Shown here in pieces: positions 24,403 through 37,106 of a DNA stretch of 64,000 nt; within the stretch, counting starts at the first letter, position 1; every line of letters starts with the position of its first letter. The stretch spans positions 2,358,501 through 2,422,500 of the forward strand of contig OZ018411.1 in the NCBI GenBank assembly GCA_963969595.1, given 5' to 3'. Made by a program: the position numbers and the translations under genes. The notes beneath the pieces were generated by a model. The model searched no databases and was not told the DNA's origin. It saw only the letters and a program-made list of their open reading frames with translations. This stretch comes from Neckera pumila. Lineage: Eukaryota; Streptophyta; Bryopsida; Hypnales; Neckeraceae.

Positions 24403-24778
24403 GCGACAGCGAATTGTAGGCGCGGAACAGCGCGGAACAGCAGGGAACAGTGCAGCTGAACTGCTTAAAAAAACATTAAATTTTTTATTTATTAAAATAA
24501 ATTCAAAATTACAAAATTTTCAGATCTGACATGGCACCACACATGCCATGTCAGACTGCAATCATTACAATTTTTATTATTTTATTATTTTTATTATTTT
24601 TTATTATTATTTTTTATTTTTTATTATTATTTTTTAAATATTTAAATATTTTTTATTTTTAAAATATTTTTAAAATATTTTTTAATTGTAAATCACTGTT
24701 GAGTTCCCTGGAGTTCCTTGGAGGGGAAGCTTACACTACGAAGCAGCCCCTTCCAGGGTTCATTTTTTTCCTAATGTA
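24292..24778. mobile_element. CATTAG-end element 1 (487 bp)
   Basis: The left end CATTAGGAAAAAGTTGAACC pairs with the right end, which reads CATTAGGAAAAAAATGAACC on the other strand; similarity continues through CCTGGAAGGGGCTGC. Similar ends bound 36281-36564 and 51921-54068. The interior contains A17 followed directly by T27 (24359-24402), three tandem gcggaacag-type units, and a long AT-only tract. No target-site duplication is evident. Confidence 0.6.
24359..24402. repeat. Poly(A)-poly(T) palindrome
   Basis: A run of 17 A (24359-24375) passes directly into 27 T (24376-24402). It can fold into a perfect A/T hairpin and may also be an assembly-sensitive site. Confidence 0.9.
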
Positions 24779-25301
24779 TACATGATTGAAAGCTAGCAAT
24801 TCTACGCATCAATATGCAGGATTTGTTGCAACCCTATACCCTAAACCCTAGAATCGATGGATGCTAGTTCTTCACTGAAATCCTTAGAGTTTACAATAGC
24901 TAGCTAGAAGTGTTAACATAACAATTGAAATTTAGCAATTCACAGCATGGATGTGCTGAATACTCAAGCAGTCCATCATCGGCCAGCCCCCCACCATATA
25001 CGAGGAACAGACCTTGCTTGTATTGCTGCAAACACAATTCAAGGATTGGATTTGAAATGGTTGCCGATAGTGAGTGAGCGTACTGTAAGTTAGGTGATAA
25101 TTCTTCAGATTCATATATTAGTATTCAATAGATCTCAGTCTGGTTTCCAAATTCACTGCAACAGTTGTCATCCTAGCTGCCAGGGTGTGTGCAGATCTGA
25201 CAATCTCGCACTTGAGAAGCAAATCTGTGCCTTCTTGGTTCATTTCTGATGATGATGAATGTTTTAGAGATGACTTCAAGCAATCAGGCCTAGGAGCTTG
25301 A
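24779..25301. other. Intergenic DNA
   Basis: No gene recognised. Some stretches (24950-25080) are less AT-rich than the flanks but hold no open frame of note. Confidence 0.35.
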
Positions 25302-25429
25302 CAGTACAATTATTTTTGGAATTTTGTTATGAGAAAGTGCAAAAGCAGTACGATTATTTTTGGAATTTTGTTATGAGAAAGTGCAAAGGCAATACGATTA
25401 TTTTTGGAATTTCATTATGAGAAAGTGTA
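25302..25429 (+). repeat. 44-bp tandem repeat, three copies
   Basis: Three units containing attatttttggaattttgtt and atgagaaagtgcaa follow each other at 44-bp spacing, differing at a few positions. Non-coding. Confidence 0.75.
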
Positions 25430-25916
25430 ATTCCTACAAAATCTTGATACAGCACTGGTTTATATAGAGCATTCCTTTAACTTACTATCCATTGATATAG
25501 AAGTGTCTTTTGAACACATTGTGTGGCAACTGCCACTTCTGCCGATTAATTAATTCACTTGTGAATCAAGGTCCATTCTCACCCGACTTTATAAAGGAGC
25601 GGTATTAAATTTTAACATTCCTTCATGGTTTCAAGGGGAGGCTGGGTCTGTGGGTCGGAAGTCGCTTTTTTTTCCCCATATTTCACGGAATTACTTAGTA
25701 ACAGTGTGTTCAAACCTGACAGCCTGTGATGTTCTTGATTATGGGTAATCTGCCAACTTGACAAATTAGACCGTTGCGTAGGACTGGATGGTCACACCAA
25801 AAAATTTATTTTAGCAAAACTTCTACGTCACTTTTCCGACTATATCGCCTTCAATCACGTTTGCCTGCCACTGTAGTGATCCTCATGAATCATTTTCCTT
25901 TGTGAATGTCATATCT

Positions 25917-26392
25917 TCCTCAGTTTCTCTCAGAGTGGAGAGTTTTCATTGTGGAGAAGGGATTGTGCTCATGCGGGAGGTGCTTCACAATTGTTTCTGA
26001 GCAATTTGTGTGGGCAAACGCAGTCAAAGCAAGGGTTGGAGGTGAGCAATTTGAAGGTTCACATCATACAGTGAACAATTACAACCGTGGAAGCTGCAAC
26101 AGGTACGTTGTTTTTTTCCCTGAGGCTTCCATGAAGTACTGCGCACTTTTCAATTTTCAATTTTCTTCTTTCATCACGTATTCTTCTCTTCTCCAAAATG
26201 TGCCCTCTTTTTTTTATTCTTAATTTACCATGGCGGCATTCCAGCCGAGCTACTGCTGCCAACCTCCTGAACACAATTTGTTTCTTCAGGGCTCCAAGGT
26301 TTTTGACATCACTGTGGAAAGCTACATTGCCGTCGCCACTTTTTGTCTGTCCGATTCTGCGCCTTCGTTGTACAGGCCACTGCCCTTGATGA
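25917..26392 (+). pseudogene. Two exon-like open stretches of an unidentified gene
   Basis: After an acceptor-like tcttcctcag a frame of about 61 codons reads FLSEWRVFIVEKGLCSCGRC and ends NNYNRGSCN before a donor-like AACAG-GTACG at about 26100. A second stretch starts after gtttcttcag at about 26290: GSKVFDITVESYIAVATFCL, with a TAA at about 26398. Both have coding-like composition and plausible splice borders in sequence with few other signals. I recognise neither family. They could be the last exons of a real gene, a remnant, or chance. No start or upstream exons were found. Confidence 0.25.
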
Positions 26393-26398
26393 GTATTT

Positions 26399-28153
26399 AA
26401 TTCTGTAGGGTTTAAAGTATTGTCATTGCTTGCTGCTCCCCTGTGTATTCACGAAATAAAAATTCTGCTGCTCAGCCTCAAAATGATGTAGATGACCAAC
26501 GTCTAATCGCTTTCAAAATTATTGAAATCTAGTTTAACGGAGCCCCAAAAGTGAATTGTCTTGCCTTTGCTCCCTAGGGTTTAGGCTTCTGTGATAGCAA
26601 AAGCTAGACTCGTGTGTCTGGAGGAAATTGGCTTTTCAAAGCTTGTAAGCTGTTTTCTAGTTCTTAATTGTTGTTCGGTCTCATTTGAAGAGTCATTTTT
26701 AAAATTTTAATTTGTTACCTTTTGGGGTGATTTTGTCTTTCAAGTTGGATATCAAATTAATTGTCTTTGAGATGAATCTGGTGAAATCATATTCAACTTT
26801 TGATTCTCAAAATTGTATATATTATGAGTGATTAGATATTTGCCTTAAAACTGGTAGGTGATGATAACTAGAGAGTTTGAGACTAAAACAAGCGACCTCA
26901 TTCTAGTAAAGCTACAGTTTAACCCGTGTGTCCATCTGCAATTTAGGTTACAATGGAAAGCCATTTGGCTTTTGGGGTTGTTGTTTCTGATTTAAAAACA
27001 TGGTCTTCTGTTAGTGAAGCGTAGAATTCCTCACTTGGTAGAGGCGAAATCGTGAGCAGCATTGGTGACGCAGATTCAAGCAAGCAGGCTAGGGGTCACT
27101 CCATCTCTGCTGTGCCAGGTACTCCTCACGTCGTCTTGCCCTCAAGTTTGTCCATCAGTCTTTCATATTTATCATATTTCTTGGGATCCCAGGCTTTTGT
27201 GTTCACCGGTGCCTCTCTGCTCCCCTATAAGCCCATTGATTCTTGCATTACTTTTTGAGGTGCAACTTTGAGCTAGTTGTTTGTTATAAAAGATGGCATT
27301 TAGTCAATGTCCTGTTGGCCATTATATGCTTGCAACTTGGACATGTTCTTCAAATCTGAATGATTGTGTTCTCATTGTTTACGATGACATAGTTATGGCG
27401 CTATACCTCCACAGTCTTATTTGGCATGGCCAATTTTATTTTTCACTTATCTATGCGGCCACCTATCTATGTGGAACACCATAATTCGCTTTTGAAAATA
27501 AGTGAGCCAAACTCCTGTAAGTGTTTTCCCAAACTCACAAAGTTTGGGCCCCAAACTCTCACAGTTTTGGTCCCGAGGGGATATGGTGAAAAAATGTGTA
27601 TTAGAAGTAAATGATGTGCACTCTTGTTCCTGTGAGGCAGTTGTGTTTTGCTTTTCCAAAAAATTTGAAAACATTGTCTTATGCGTAGGGTTAAGAAACC
27701 AGTGCCCCTTTTGGACATGGAGCCGCCCATGACTGTACACAAAGCACTCACTTTTAGCGCCTGGCTCATAAATTAATTGTGCTTGAGAAATACATTTTAC
27801 ACCTTGCACCCCCATAACATTCAGTAGCCTTTAGAGAGGCTGCCTTTTCCTCTCTAGAGTCCTCATCCACATAATTCATCCTCTCAGCATTAATGTAAGC
27901 TTTGATATCGGGATAGTGGCAGTAAATTATGGTATTCTCCATTTTTTTTTATTAATTTTAGGACCAAATATACAAATCAACAAATATTTGTAGAGAAAGA
28001 TGGTTTCCCGAAAACACTAAGAATTCAATGAGTATTACACTAATGCAATCTTACCATTTGCCATCAAAAATTCATTTTGTTTTTTCTAGTGAGAAGACAA
28101 CTCTTTATATAAACATGGGGTGGTAGGAGGTAGAACACCCATGTGGGATAAAT
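26399..28153. other. Intergenic DNA
   Basis: No supported gene. Open frames between 27052 and 27815 occur on both strands over the same bases and show no domain, so I treat them as chance. Confidence 0.35.
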
Positions 28154-28531
28154 AAATTAGAATTTGTACTTTCTCAAGCACTTATAGTTCAGTCAAAATT
28201 AGGAATTGTGTTCAAAATGAAATTTCAAACCTCATTTAGGATATTAGAATAACTCTTTTCAAAAAACCTTGAACTAAAAAAATTTGATAAATAAAGATAA
28301 GTTTCACCTCCAAAAATCTATTTGGCATTTTGAATATCCAATCAAATTTTGAATTTATGGACAAATTTGAGAGAAGTGAAACTTATCTTCATTTTTCAAC
28401 TTTTCTTAGTGCATAGTGTTTTGAGGAGAGTTATTCTACTATGCCTAAATGAGGTCTAAAATTCCAATTTTAACATAATTCTTTGTTTTTGACTTAACTA
28501 TGAGCACTTCACAAACTACAAATTCTAATTT
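28154..28531. mobile_element. Foldback element family C, copy 2 (378 bp)
   Basis: Outer ends AAATTAGAATTTGTA and TACAAATTCTAATTT are exact inverted repeats. Inner arms pair cctcatttaggatattagaa with attctactatgcctaaatga. The copy ends two bases before the TTAA edge of the family A element at 28534. Related copies lie at 5545-5975 and 52219-52696. Confidence 0.7.
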
Positions 28532-28533
28532 GT

Positions 28534-29424
28534 TTAACCTCTAAAGTTCCATGACTATGTTTTCACTGAAAATGCTCAAAATTGCCATTTTTAGAACAAG
28601 TACCAAATTTTTGACAAGAAACTTTTTTTGACACATGTAACCGTAGGATCTTGTAGTATGTTGACTTGAAAACATGTGATAAAACTTTCAGAAATTTCCA
28701 CCTTGTGGATTGCAAGATATAAGCATTCAAATTCAAAGTAATCATTTTTTTGCCCCTGCAAAAAATAGGACAGTTGTGCTTCACAAGCTAACTTGTCTAT
28801 GAAAAATGTCCAAAACGGTGGTGCTACTTTAAATTCTTCTTCCTATGCAAGTTGGCTACATGTAGGAAAAAAATAGTAAGTAGAGAATAGTAGTGAATGA
28901 TTCAAAATACTTAATTGTTAGGAATTGAATTATGGAATTGAAAAATGCCAATCCTAATGCTTGCAGTGTTGTAATAAACAATCTATATTCTATGATTTTA
29001 TTTAAATAAAATAAAATTGAAATATGAACAAGATAAAGGACTTCAAAGTTTATTTTAGAGTTGAGAATCTATAACTGCCCACAAACAAAAATCCTCATAA
29101 CTTTTGACTCACTGATCAAAATGGAATGATTCAAAGCTTTTGATGTATAAATAACTTTAGAAAACCAATTTCAAATTTTTCTTATTGAAAAAAGTGATTT
29201 TTTTTTATCTGCCCGGATTGCCCAGTTACAAAAAAAGTAACCTCTTAGGCCCTAACTTTTGACTTGTATTTTCAAATGTCATGAAATTTGGTGCATATAA
29301 AAGATATTCCTTGCCCCCATCTTCTATTAAAATTTAGGCCAAAAATATGGAAATTTCTAGTCACACGTACCTGCCAATAGTTTCTATACAACCAAAAAAA
29401 GCTTGTTGGTCCTTTAGGGGTTAA
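28534..29424 (-). mobile_element. TTAA element family A, copy 3 (891 bp, inverted)
   Basis: Full-length copy in minus orientation: the edge at 29424 is the end that reads TTAACCCCTAAAGGACC on the minus strand, and the edge at 28534 reads TTAACCTCTAAAG. TTAA is present on both sides. The short minus-strand ORF at its left end recurs in the copies at 17115 and 62447, so it reflects element conservation rather than a host gene. Confidence 0.75.
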
Positions 29425-30889
29425 CCCACATGGATTGTTCTACCTTCTACCACTCCATGTGTATATATATAGCTTTCTTTTCTATTGAAAACTCAAAATA
29501 TTATTGGTTTTGTATGAATGCAAGCCAATAGTGTGGTTCATAATTTTTTTCAATTTTTTTTGTGTGTTTTGTAACATTACAAAACATTTTCAGTGCAAAG
29601 AGCTGTGATTGGAGAAAACTACTTTTTTGCATCTTGGACTATAAAATCTTGCATAGGACTTGTATGAGAATGTGTAGAAATGTCATATATCAAAAAACCT
29701 ATAAAGGACCAAACATTCAAATTTGGAACAATGGATGTATGCAAACACATTATAAATGCACAAAATCTTTGTTTTTTGTCCATTTTAATATTTGTAAATT
29801 CTTGTACTAGTTTTCTTACATTTATATAATGTAAGTTTACAAAATGTCTTCTAGTATGTCTTCTAGTATGTCTTCTAGTATATCTTCTATAAATCAAGGA
29901 GATATGTATATTTGATCTTCATAATTAAAGTTAACTTTTTTTATTCAATAAACTACCCTTCAATATGTCTTCAATAAAAAAATGAAATAAAAAAATTCTT
30001 AAAAATCACCATAATTGAAATTTAGCATTTCGATCTCAAAAAAAATTAAAGCTTGTGAAAATTATGAATATTCAATCTATAGTCAATTTTAGAATGAATT
30101 TTTAAATTTTGATTTTAAAATTTATTGAAAAATATTGATTGGTGCAACTATTGATCTATCCATATGGGTATGAATGATCTATAGATCATATTCTATGACT
30201 TTTAAAAAAAAAATCATCTTTAATTATTATTCTAAGTTGTATTTTATGATACATCTCCACACTTTTGAACTACTCCTTGGTCATTATGGGGTTAACTATA
30301 TAGATTGTAAGATGTTAGCATTCAAAGTAAAATAATAAAAAATATTGTTTTCTATCTTATATAACTAGGCTTTTAGACTTGGAATTTCCTTAACTTAATT
30401 TTTTTGCACTTGAGGAATTCGAGGCTTAACCCCTAAGTGCCTAAGCCTTTCCAAGTGTGTTCTTCCTTTGAAAAAAGAGCATGGACTTATAGTTATCCCC
30501 AATGACGCAAATTGTTTTTTTTTCAAAATCTAACCTTATAGATGTTTAAAGAGCTAGCTTATTAGTATGTATATCAATTTTTAGTGCAAAATTGCATAGG
30601 AGTTGTGAGATCATAAGAAGAGAAATGTATATTTTCTATTTTAATATGTTGCCCCTTCCCACAATGTTTGAGAAATTTGCATATAAATATTTTTGGGGAT
30701 TGGAGGTGACATAAACAATTATAGATTATGTCAGCACACTAAAATACACTTTCAAAAAACTTAATTTCACATGAAAAGCTATCAAACTCATTACACAATC
30801 CACCTTGCAATTGTTGAAATGCAATTTATTTTATAAGTAGAAATCGCAAATAACTCCAAATACACACTTGCATGTTTAAATTTTCAATA
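29425..30889. other. AT-rich repeat debris
   Basis: Apart from the 12-bp tandem repeat at 29844-29890, no gene is visible. The block 30050-30300, with gatctatccatatggg, gatctatagatcatattcta and an end tattatggggttaac-like motif, matches 50990-51235, marking another dispersed family with a GGGGTTA right edge. A TTAACCCCTAAGTGCC left-end motif at 30427 has no clear partner. Confidence 0.4.
29844..29890 (+). repeat. 12-bp tandem repeat, four copies
   Basis: ATGTCTTCTAGT is repeated with one variant (ATATCTTCTAT) in the last unit. Confidence 0.8.
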
Positions 30890-31142
30890 CACTAAAAATG
30901 ATATTTAGTGTTGGCAACACTAATTACGAACCTTGACACTAAATATCATAAGTAAGTAACACTAAATCTAATTTCTAACACTAAATATGCTATATGGTAA
31001 ATTTGAAATCTGAAAGGTTTACATTTAGTGTTAGAACACGTTAAAAAAATGAACTAAATCCGCTACAATTCAGATTTAGTGTTGTGGCTGGTAGGGGGAT
31101 AAAACACTAAATGTCATACTACACTAAATATCATTTTTAGTG
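30890..31142. mobile_element. 253-bp MITE with CACTAAAAATG ends
   Basis: The ends CACTAAAAATGATATTTAGTG and CACTAAATATCATTTTTAGTG are inverted repeats, each of which is itself an imperfect palindrome. TA flanks both sides (30888-30889 and 31143-31144). Inside, aacactaaat or atttagtgtt recurs at least six times, in both orientations. The CACTA start suggests a CACTA-type element, but the TA flank would instead fit a Tc1/mariner-type target, so the superfamily stays open. Confidence 0.65.
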
Positions 31143-31674
31143 TAGTGGAAATCATGAAAACACTTTAATCTTTCCATTGGGACCATTTTCAAAGCAAATG
31201 AATAAGTAGAACTTTTCAAATCTCAATTCAAGTAAAATTGGCAAGCTTTGCTTAAAGCCGAGAAATCAAATAAAATTTGTAACTTTACTCTTCTTCAATG
31301 AGACATATATGCTTTTGAGGACCTCTCCAAAATCAAATATTTACCTTTTTTAGTGAAAAATAAAAGTTTCCAATAGTTAACCTTCAATACTGCCCGTAAA
31401 AAAATTTTAACCGGTCAAAGGAATTTAACTACCCATACCCAAATGAGCCTGAAATTTTGGAGCAACCATATTTGGTTGCTCAGGCAGTTAGAGGTTAAAT
31501 ATGCTAGTGAAGATTGCGTCAAAAATCTATGAAAAAATTTCAAAAAATAATTGATAATTTTCATTCCTAATTTTTTTAAAGTATATATATATAGGTGGAA
31601 AGGAAATTGTGTGATTAATATTTCTAAAATAGAATGGAAATAATTCAATTCTAATAGACAAATTGATTTAGCAA

Positions 31675-32288
31675 TTAACCCCTAAAGGACCGGCATGTAT
31701 TTTTTGGCAATATAGAAATTTTGGGCAAGTATGTGTGATTAGAGATTTCCATATTTTAGGTTGAAATTTTAATAGAAGGTGGGCGCAAGGAATATCTTTC
31801 AAATGCACGAAGTTTCATGACATTTGGAAATGCGATCAAAAGTTATAACCTAATAGGTTACTTTTTTTTGTAACTTGGCAATTTGGGCAGATAAAAAAAG
31901 AATCACTTTTTTCAAAAACAAAAATTTGAAATTGGTTTTCTAGAATTACATATACATGGAAAGCTTTTAATCATCCCATTTTGATCTACAAGTCAAAAGT
32001 TATGAAGATTTTTAGTTTGCGGGCAGTTATGGATTCTCTACTCTAAAATAAACTTTGAAGTCCTTTATCTTACTCATTTTTCAATGTATTTTGAGAAAAA
32101 TAAAATCATAGGATGTAGATTGTTTATTACAACCTTGCCATTATGGGAATTGGCATTTTTCAGTTCTGTAATTAAATTCTTGACAATTTAGTATTTTGAA
32201 TCATTCTCTACTACTATCTACTTACTATTTTTTTCCTATATGTTGGACAGGAAAAAGTATCCAAAGAAGCACCATCATTGATTATCGG
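31675..32288 (+). mobile_element. TTAA element family A, copy 4, right-truncated
   Basis: It starts TTAACCCCTAAAGGACC at 31675 and follows the other copies to the cctatatgttgga segment (about 32247). It then has an internal deletion and loses similarity after ttatcggca at 32288. The right end with its TTAA is missing. Confidence 0.7.
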
Positions 32289-33128
32289 CACCCGCACGAT
32301 GCAAATATTAAAAAAAATAAAAAAAATAGCTTTTTTGAAAAAAATTGATTAAAACTAAAAAAATATCAAAAATATCTTATCTAATGTGGTGCTGACATGT
32401 GGCACTAGTAGTGCCACATCAAATTCCATAAAAATATTAAGAAAAAAATTTGGTCATTTTCTCTATAATTGTACCACTGCTATATAAACTTGCAGCTTCT
32501 TTGAGGCCTAAAACTTTCCTAATGGAAAGCTTTCCAAAAATACATGAATATATTCAATAAAATGTTTATTATTATTTTTTAGTTAAAAATTTTCTTTTTC
32601 CTACTACATGGAGTCCAGTATTTTGTACTTAGGAAGGTATAACTTACTCATCTATGCACCAAATGAAATAAAAAAATATATGCCTATAAAGCTAATACAT
32701 TCCTTGACCTCCAAAAAAGTTTCAAATAACTATAGTAGAATTTGATATCATAAGAATTTGCTTTAAATCCTAATAATTCCATTCTATGACTTTGAATCTT
32801 TAGGGTGCAATCTTTTAATGACGAATTCCTTCTCGAAGTTTAGCACATTTTTGCTTATATCCTAGTCCATTTCTATAATTTACCTCAATTCATCTAATTG
32901 GTTATAAAGAAAGGTGTTTTTTAAAGATTCAAAAATTCCCTTAGATGAATGAGAAATTATTTGCATCAATTATTGTCCAAAAGCACTCTTTTTATCATCC
33001 CAAGCATGACTTTGAAGCATTTAGGGGTAAATTTGTAGCTCACAAATATGTATTTTTGAATCTGTTGGAATCCATTTAAAAATTTTAACCTATTCCGATA
33101 TAAATGGTGAAATTTGGTGACATAAAAC
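32289..33128. other. AT-rich DNA
   Basis: No gene or bounded element recognised. Confidence 0.4.
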
Positions 33129-34056
33129 TTAACCTCTAAAGGCCCAAGGCCCTTTTTCCATCAAAAACCACTCAAAATTGCCATTTCTATAGCAAAGAGC
33201 AAAAAAACAAATTTAATGTGTTTTTTGTATATTTAACCATAGGATCTTGTACTACACTAGTGTAAGAATGTGTGGAAGAAATTTTAAGAACTTTGACCGT
33301 GTAGATTGCAAGATATTTGGATTTAAAAAGAAGGAATCAAGTTTTTTTGCACCTTGTTCAATTACATTTTTTGGCTTTGAACCTTCTTAACTTAAAATAT
33401 TTGCTCTAATGATTTTGAATTTCTAAGTTTATAAGAATGAAGAATTGAGTTGAGAATCTTAGGAAAAAAATTCAAAAAAGAAAACTTAGTTTTCACTCAT
33501 TAAAAATTTGTTAAGTAGAACTAGGTTCAAGATTGAAGGAAAAATGAAATCATTAATAACTCTAAGATAGGATTGAAATATACTAATTTCAATGGTGAGA
33601 TTGTTCTAGCAAGAAATCTTAACCTTGTGCAACTTTTTTTTTTTAAAATTGTCAAAATTGAGTTCAGAAATGAATTCTACAAGTTATTTTTTCAAGAAGA
33701 TGTTCTAATTGCCTGCAAAATAAGATTGTCCATAATTTTTGCATAACAAATCCAAATGGAATGAATCAATGCTCCCCAAGTAGATGAAAATAAAATCTAT
33801 ATGAAAATGATTTCAAAAAAATTTAATTTAAAGTTTTTGTGAGGTTTTTTTTCTGCCAGCCGAACTAAAATTTGGAGTTTTTTGCCATAACTTTTGCTAC
33901 TAGGCACCAATTGAAATAAAAATTACATTTTTCAAAAGCTAATGTGATTTTTTATCTTCAAAAAAATTCAAAAAATTACAACAAATATTGAGACCGTAGG
34001 AGCCTTCTTGAAATCCATTTTGTCCCTCCAAGGAACAATGGGCCTTTAGGGGTTAA
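33129..34056 (+). mobile_element. TTAA element family B, copy 2 (928 bp)
   Basis: The edges are TTAACCTCTAAAGGCCCAAG on the left and GGGCCTTTAGGGG-TTAA on the right. It is the longer relative of 17508-18093: the terminal 150-200 bp at each side correspond, while the middle (about 33350-33690) is extra here. No ORF of note. Confidence 0.75.
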
Positions 34057-36028
34057 ATTTATACATTATAAATAGTTGTGATATGTAATAAACTTGACTA
34101 GGATCACAATCTAGGTCTTAAGACAACTTCTAGGTCTTTTTTTTGGTTGTTTTGTTAGTCTACAAAGCCCATGTTCTACTAGTGTTTTGTACAATGAGAG
34201 GACAAAAAGACACGTGATGGCAATTTGTACCATTTAGTTTCCCTGAATAATATAAAATACAGTATAGATTTCAATATTGCTGCAACAATGGTCTAATTTT
34301 GAAAAAAAAAATCTTTTTTTGGTAATTAGATTTTGGCAAAGTAATTGTATCCTTACATTCAAATGTACAAAATTAGCTACAGTGTAAAGGACAAATGTCA
34401 AAATCTAATTACAATTAAGAAATTTTCTATTTTCAAAATTTGGGCATTGTCAAGTCAATATTGAAATTTCTATAAGGAATTTGTAAATTTTTTTGGAGAT
34501 GCTTGTTTGAAGGGAAAGATGTGTGTATGGATGTTTCCTACATATTTCCACAATTGAATTAAAAAATTCATCACCAATGTTTTTCAATGAATTATCATGC
34601 AAAATCATGACATTTAAATAGAAATATGCCAAAAATAGAATTTTGATTTTTGAATGTAAAACTTGGTATGTGTAAAAATTGATTGTATCTTTTGAGTAAA
34701 TTGTCACTTTTTGATTTGTATAGTTTTAAATTCATTAGTATTTGTCAAATCCTAATGACATGGATCCATGCAACTTCTCAAGAAAACCTTGCAATTTGAT
34801 GAATTTTTTTGCTATTGTTGCATTATAACAGGCCAATTCTAGCAATAGTACAAATACAAATAATAACCAAAGTAACGTAGGAAGTCCATAAAATGACCAT
34901 TTACCATTCGATTTGCAATCCATGAAAACTTTGACTTTTGAAAATATTCTTCATTAAATTATTCTTAAAAGATCATTGGAATTGCAATCTAATTTGATTA
35001 ATATGTTATTTTTTGATCTTATTGGATTTAGTTATGATATTTAAAGTTGGAATCACTTAAGACTTTGAAAAATTCCACCAAATTCCTTCCAAATTTGGAA
35101 TTTTCATTTGGAGTGATATATCACTTTTGTGAAAGGATTTTGCCGCCTACGCCTTTTCCTTCCAAATTTTGGCTAGTGTAGAAAAGGTTTAGAGGGATAA
35201 TTCTTTTAACATTAATAGTGCTACCCCTAGTATGATGATAGTTGATACATTGAAAAAAGCAAAAAGTACCTTTGTGTTAGATAACCCTTGTAGAGAATGT
35301 TTCTGAGGGCCTGAAATAGCTGCCTCATTTCCAACCACTTAAGCAATCACGCATGTTTGGAGCGTAGGTTTTTTGAGTGTGGAATTTTTCCCATGTACAA
35401 AAATAGAGTTTGGAAGGATTGTATATTTTCTAGAATTTTATTACAATAAACATGAAAGATTCTCTTTGACCTCTAATGGTGATATAGACCTTTCTATTTC
35501 TGACCACAGATTGATTGCAAAGTCACTTAAGAGCTGGTTGCAATACTGAGAACCTGGTAGCCAATCATCATGCTCCATAAGTGCTCTTCAAACTGTGCTT
35601 CAACTGAACAATCTATGATCAGAAAGAAAGCAGCCTATAGGTTGAAAAACAAGGGGTGATTATAAATGGGTCGGCTACCTTAGTTACTGAATGGACCCTC
35701 CCAAGTTGGTTGAGAATGAGACTTGTCTAAAGCCTAAGTGTTGGTAAGGTAACTCCACCTAATTCCAACCCCTTTCTAAAACTAACTTCTATATATTCTT
35801 ATCTACAATGTTTTCCCACTATTCATTAGAGTCTAGGGTTAGTTTTAGAAACATCTATTTTCAATGGTTTGAAAATTCATAGTTTATTCATACAATGTCT
35901 AGAAAATGCATTCTAAGAGAATCTAGAATCTTTTTTTAAAATACCAACAAGAATTAACAAAAAATTTCAACATAATATATATAAATCATGCTAAATTGAT
36001 TATTTATATGCTTTTAGGTATAGTTACC
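34057..36028. other. AT-rich intergenic DNA
   Basis: No supported gene. Two minus-strand open frames near 34450-34920 have hydrophobic or Asn/Lys-rich composition typical of AT-rich noise. The block 35290-35720 is less AT-rich but carries no recognisable coding or repeat signature. Confidence 0.4.
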
Positions 36029-37106
36029 TTAACTCCTAAATATCCAAGTCTATTTTTAGCTTCTTAGGATTTGTTCAAAATACTAAAAGAAATTCTAAGT
36101 TTAGATGAGTTTTATCAACAATTAAAAATCATAATTATATAAATTCAAACTAGACAGGTTGTAGTTCATATAGGAAAAGAAAACACAACAATATCACTTA
36201 TAGCTTGAAAGATTATGATGTTTGATGAAGAGGATGCTAAAAACAGAAAAGTGATCTAAAGTCTTTCAATCTTCTTTTGACATTAGAAGAGATTTGAGGG
36301 CATTGGAGGGCCGTTTCAGGCTCATTCCCGGATCTGGTCAGATCTAGAAATAGCCGGTACGGGCTGTCAAAATTTTGTTTTTTCAAAAAATAAAATAAAA
36401 TTTCACTCCCAAATATCATTTCAGGCCAATTTTTTTTTTTTTTTTTTTCCGAAAATGACGTGGCACTCGCGCGACCACATCAGCCAGTAGCTTTCCTGCA
36501 TGGGAACGCTTTGGGAACACAAGATAACTTGCGCGCTCTTGGAGGCCTCAAATCTCTTCTAATGCATGTCAAAACTAAAATTCAGGCCACAAAAATTGAT
36601 TCAGGTTTTTTTTTAAAATCTACTCTATAGTTTTTTTTAAATCAATTTCCAATGTGATTTTCCCCTCAAGATCATGTGTATTTGAGGCTCATCTCTATGA
36701 GCCTCTAACTTTAGAAAACTGAGATTTGCAATGGACACCCTTGCATAAAATCTTCAATAGAAAAATTATAAACAATTTTATTTTGCAAAACCAGATTTTG
36801 GTGCTTGAAATAGAATTTAATAAGTATTTAACAAAAATAACTACCCAAAATAATACTTTGGTAAGATTTGATCAAACTTTGAAGTTTCAGATAGGAGGTC
36901 TATAAAGTGCTTGGTTCTAAAAGTGCCCACCTCCTCAAATGTACTCTATTTGTGCATTCCATATGTCTTTCAAGGAAAACTCATTGAAAAATAGTTCAAA
37001 AAGTCCTTCATCAACAAATCAATTTTCAACTCTTGAATGGGCTCTTTATGGATCATCCTACCTTGGTAGACACCAAAGTATAGTGCCTTTGGCATTTAGG
37101 GGTTAG
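36029..37106 (+). mobile_element. Possible TTAA-type element carrying a nested CATTAG-end element
   Basis: The left edge TTAACTCCTAAATATCCAAG and the right edge ggcatttaggggttag resemble the family A/B termini (net length about 0.8 kb without the nested element at 36281-36564). The right TTAA is TTAG. Because no second copy exists in the window, the call rests on the edges alone. Confidence 0.35.
36281..36564. mobile_element. CATTAG-end element 2 (284 bp)
   Basis: The left end CATTAGAAGAGATTTGAGG is matched exactly on the other strand at the right end, which continues CCTCCAAGAGCGCG. Inside are a 20-base T tract (about 36429-36450) and a GC-rich segment with tggcactcgcgcgacc. The ends resemble those at 24292 and 51921. 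No target-site duplication is evident. Confidence 0.65.

Noticed and set aside
27052..27815. Several overlapping frames of 60-122 codons on both strands
   Set aside because: Both strands are open over the same bases, there is no domain, and a phrase such as repeated Leu/Ser does not amount to coding evidence.
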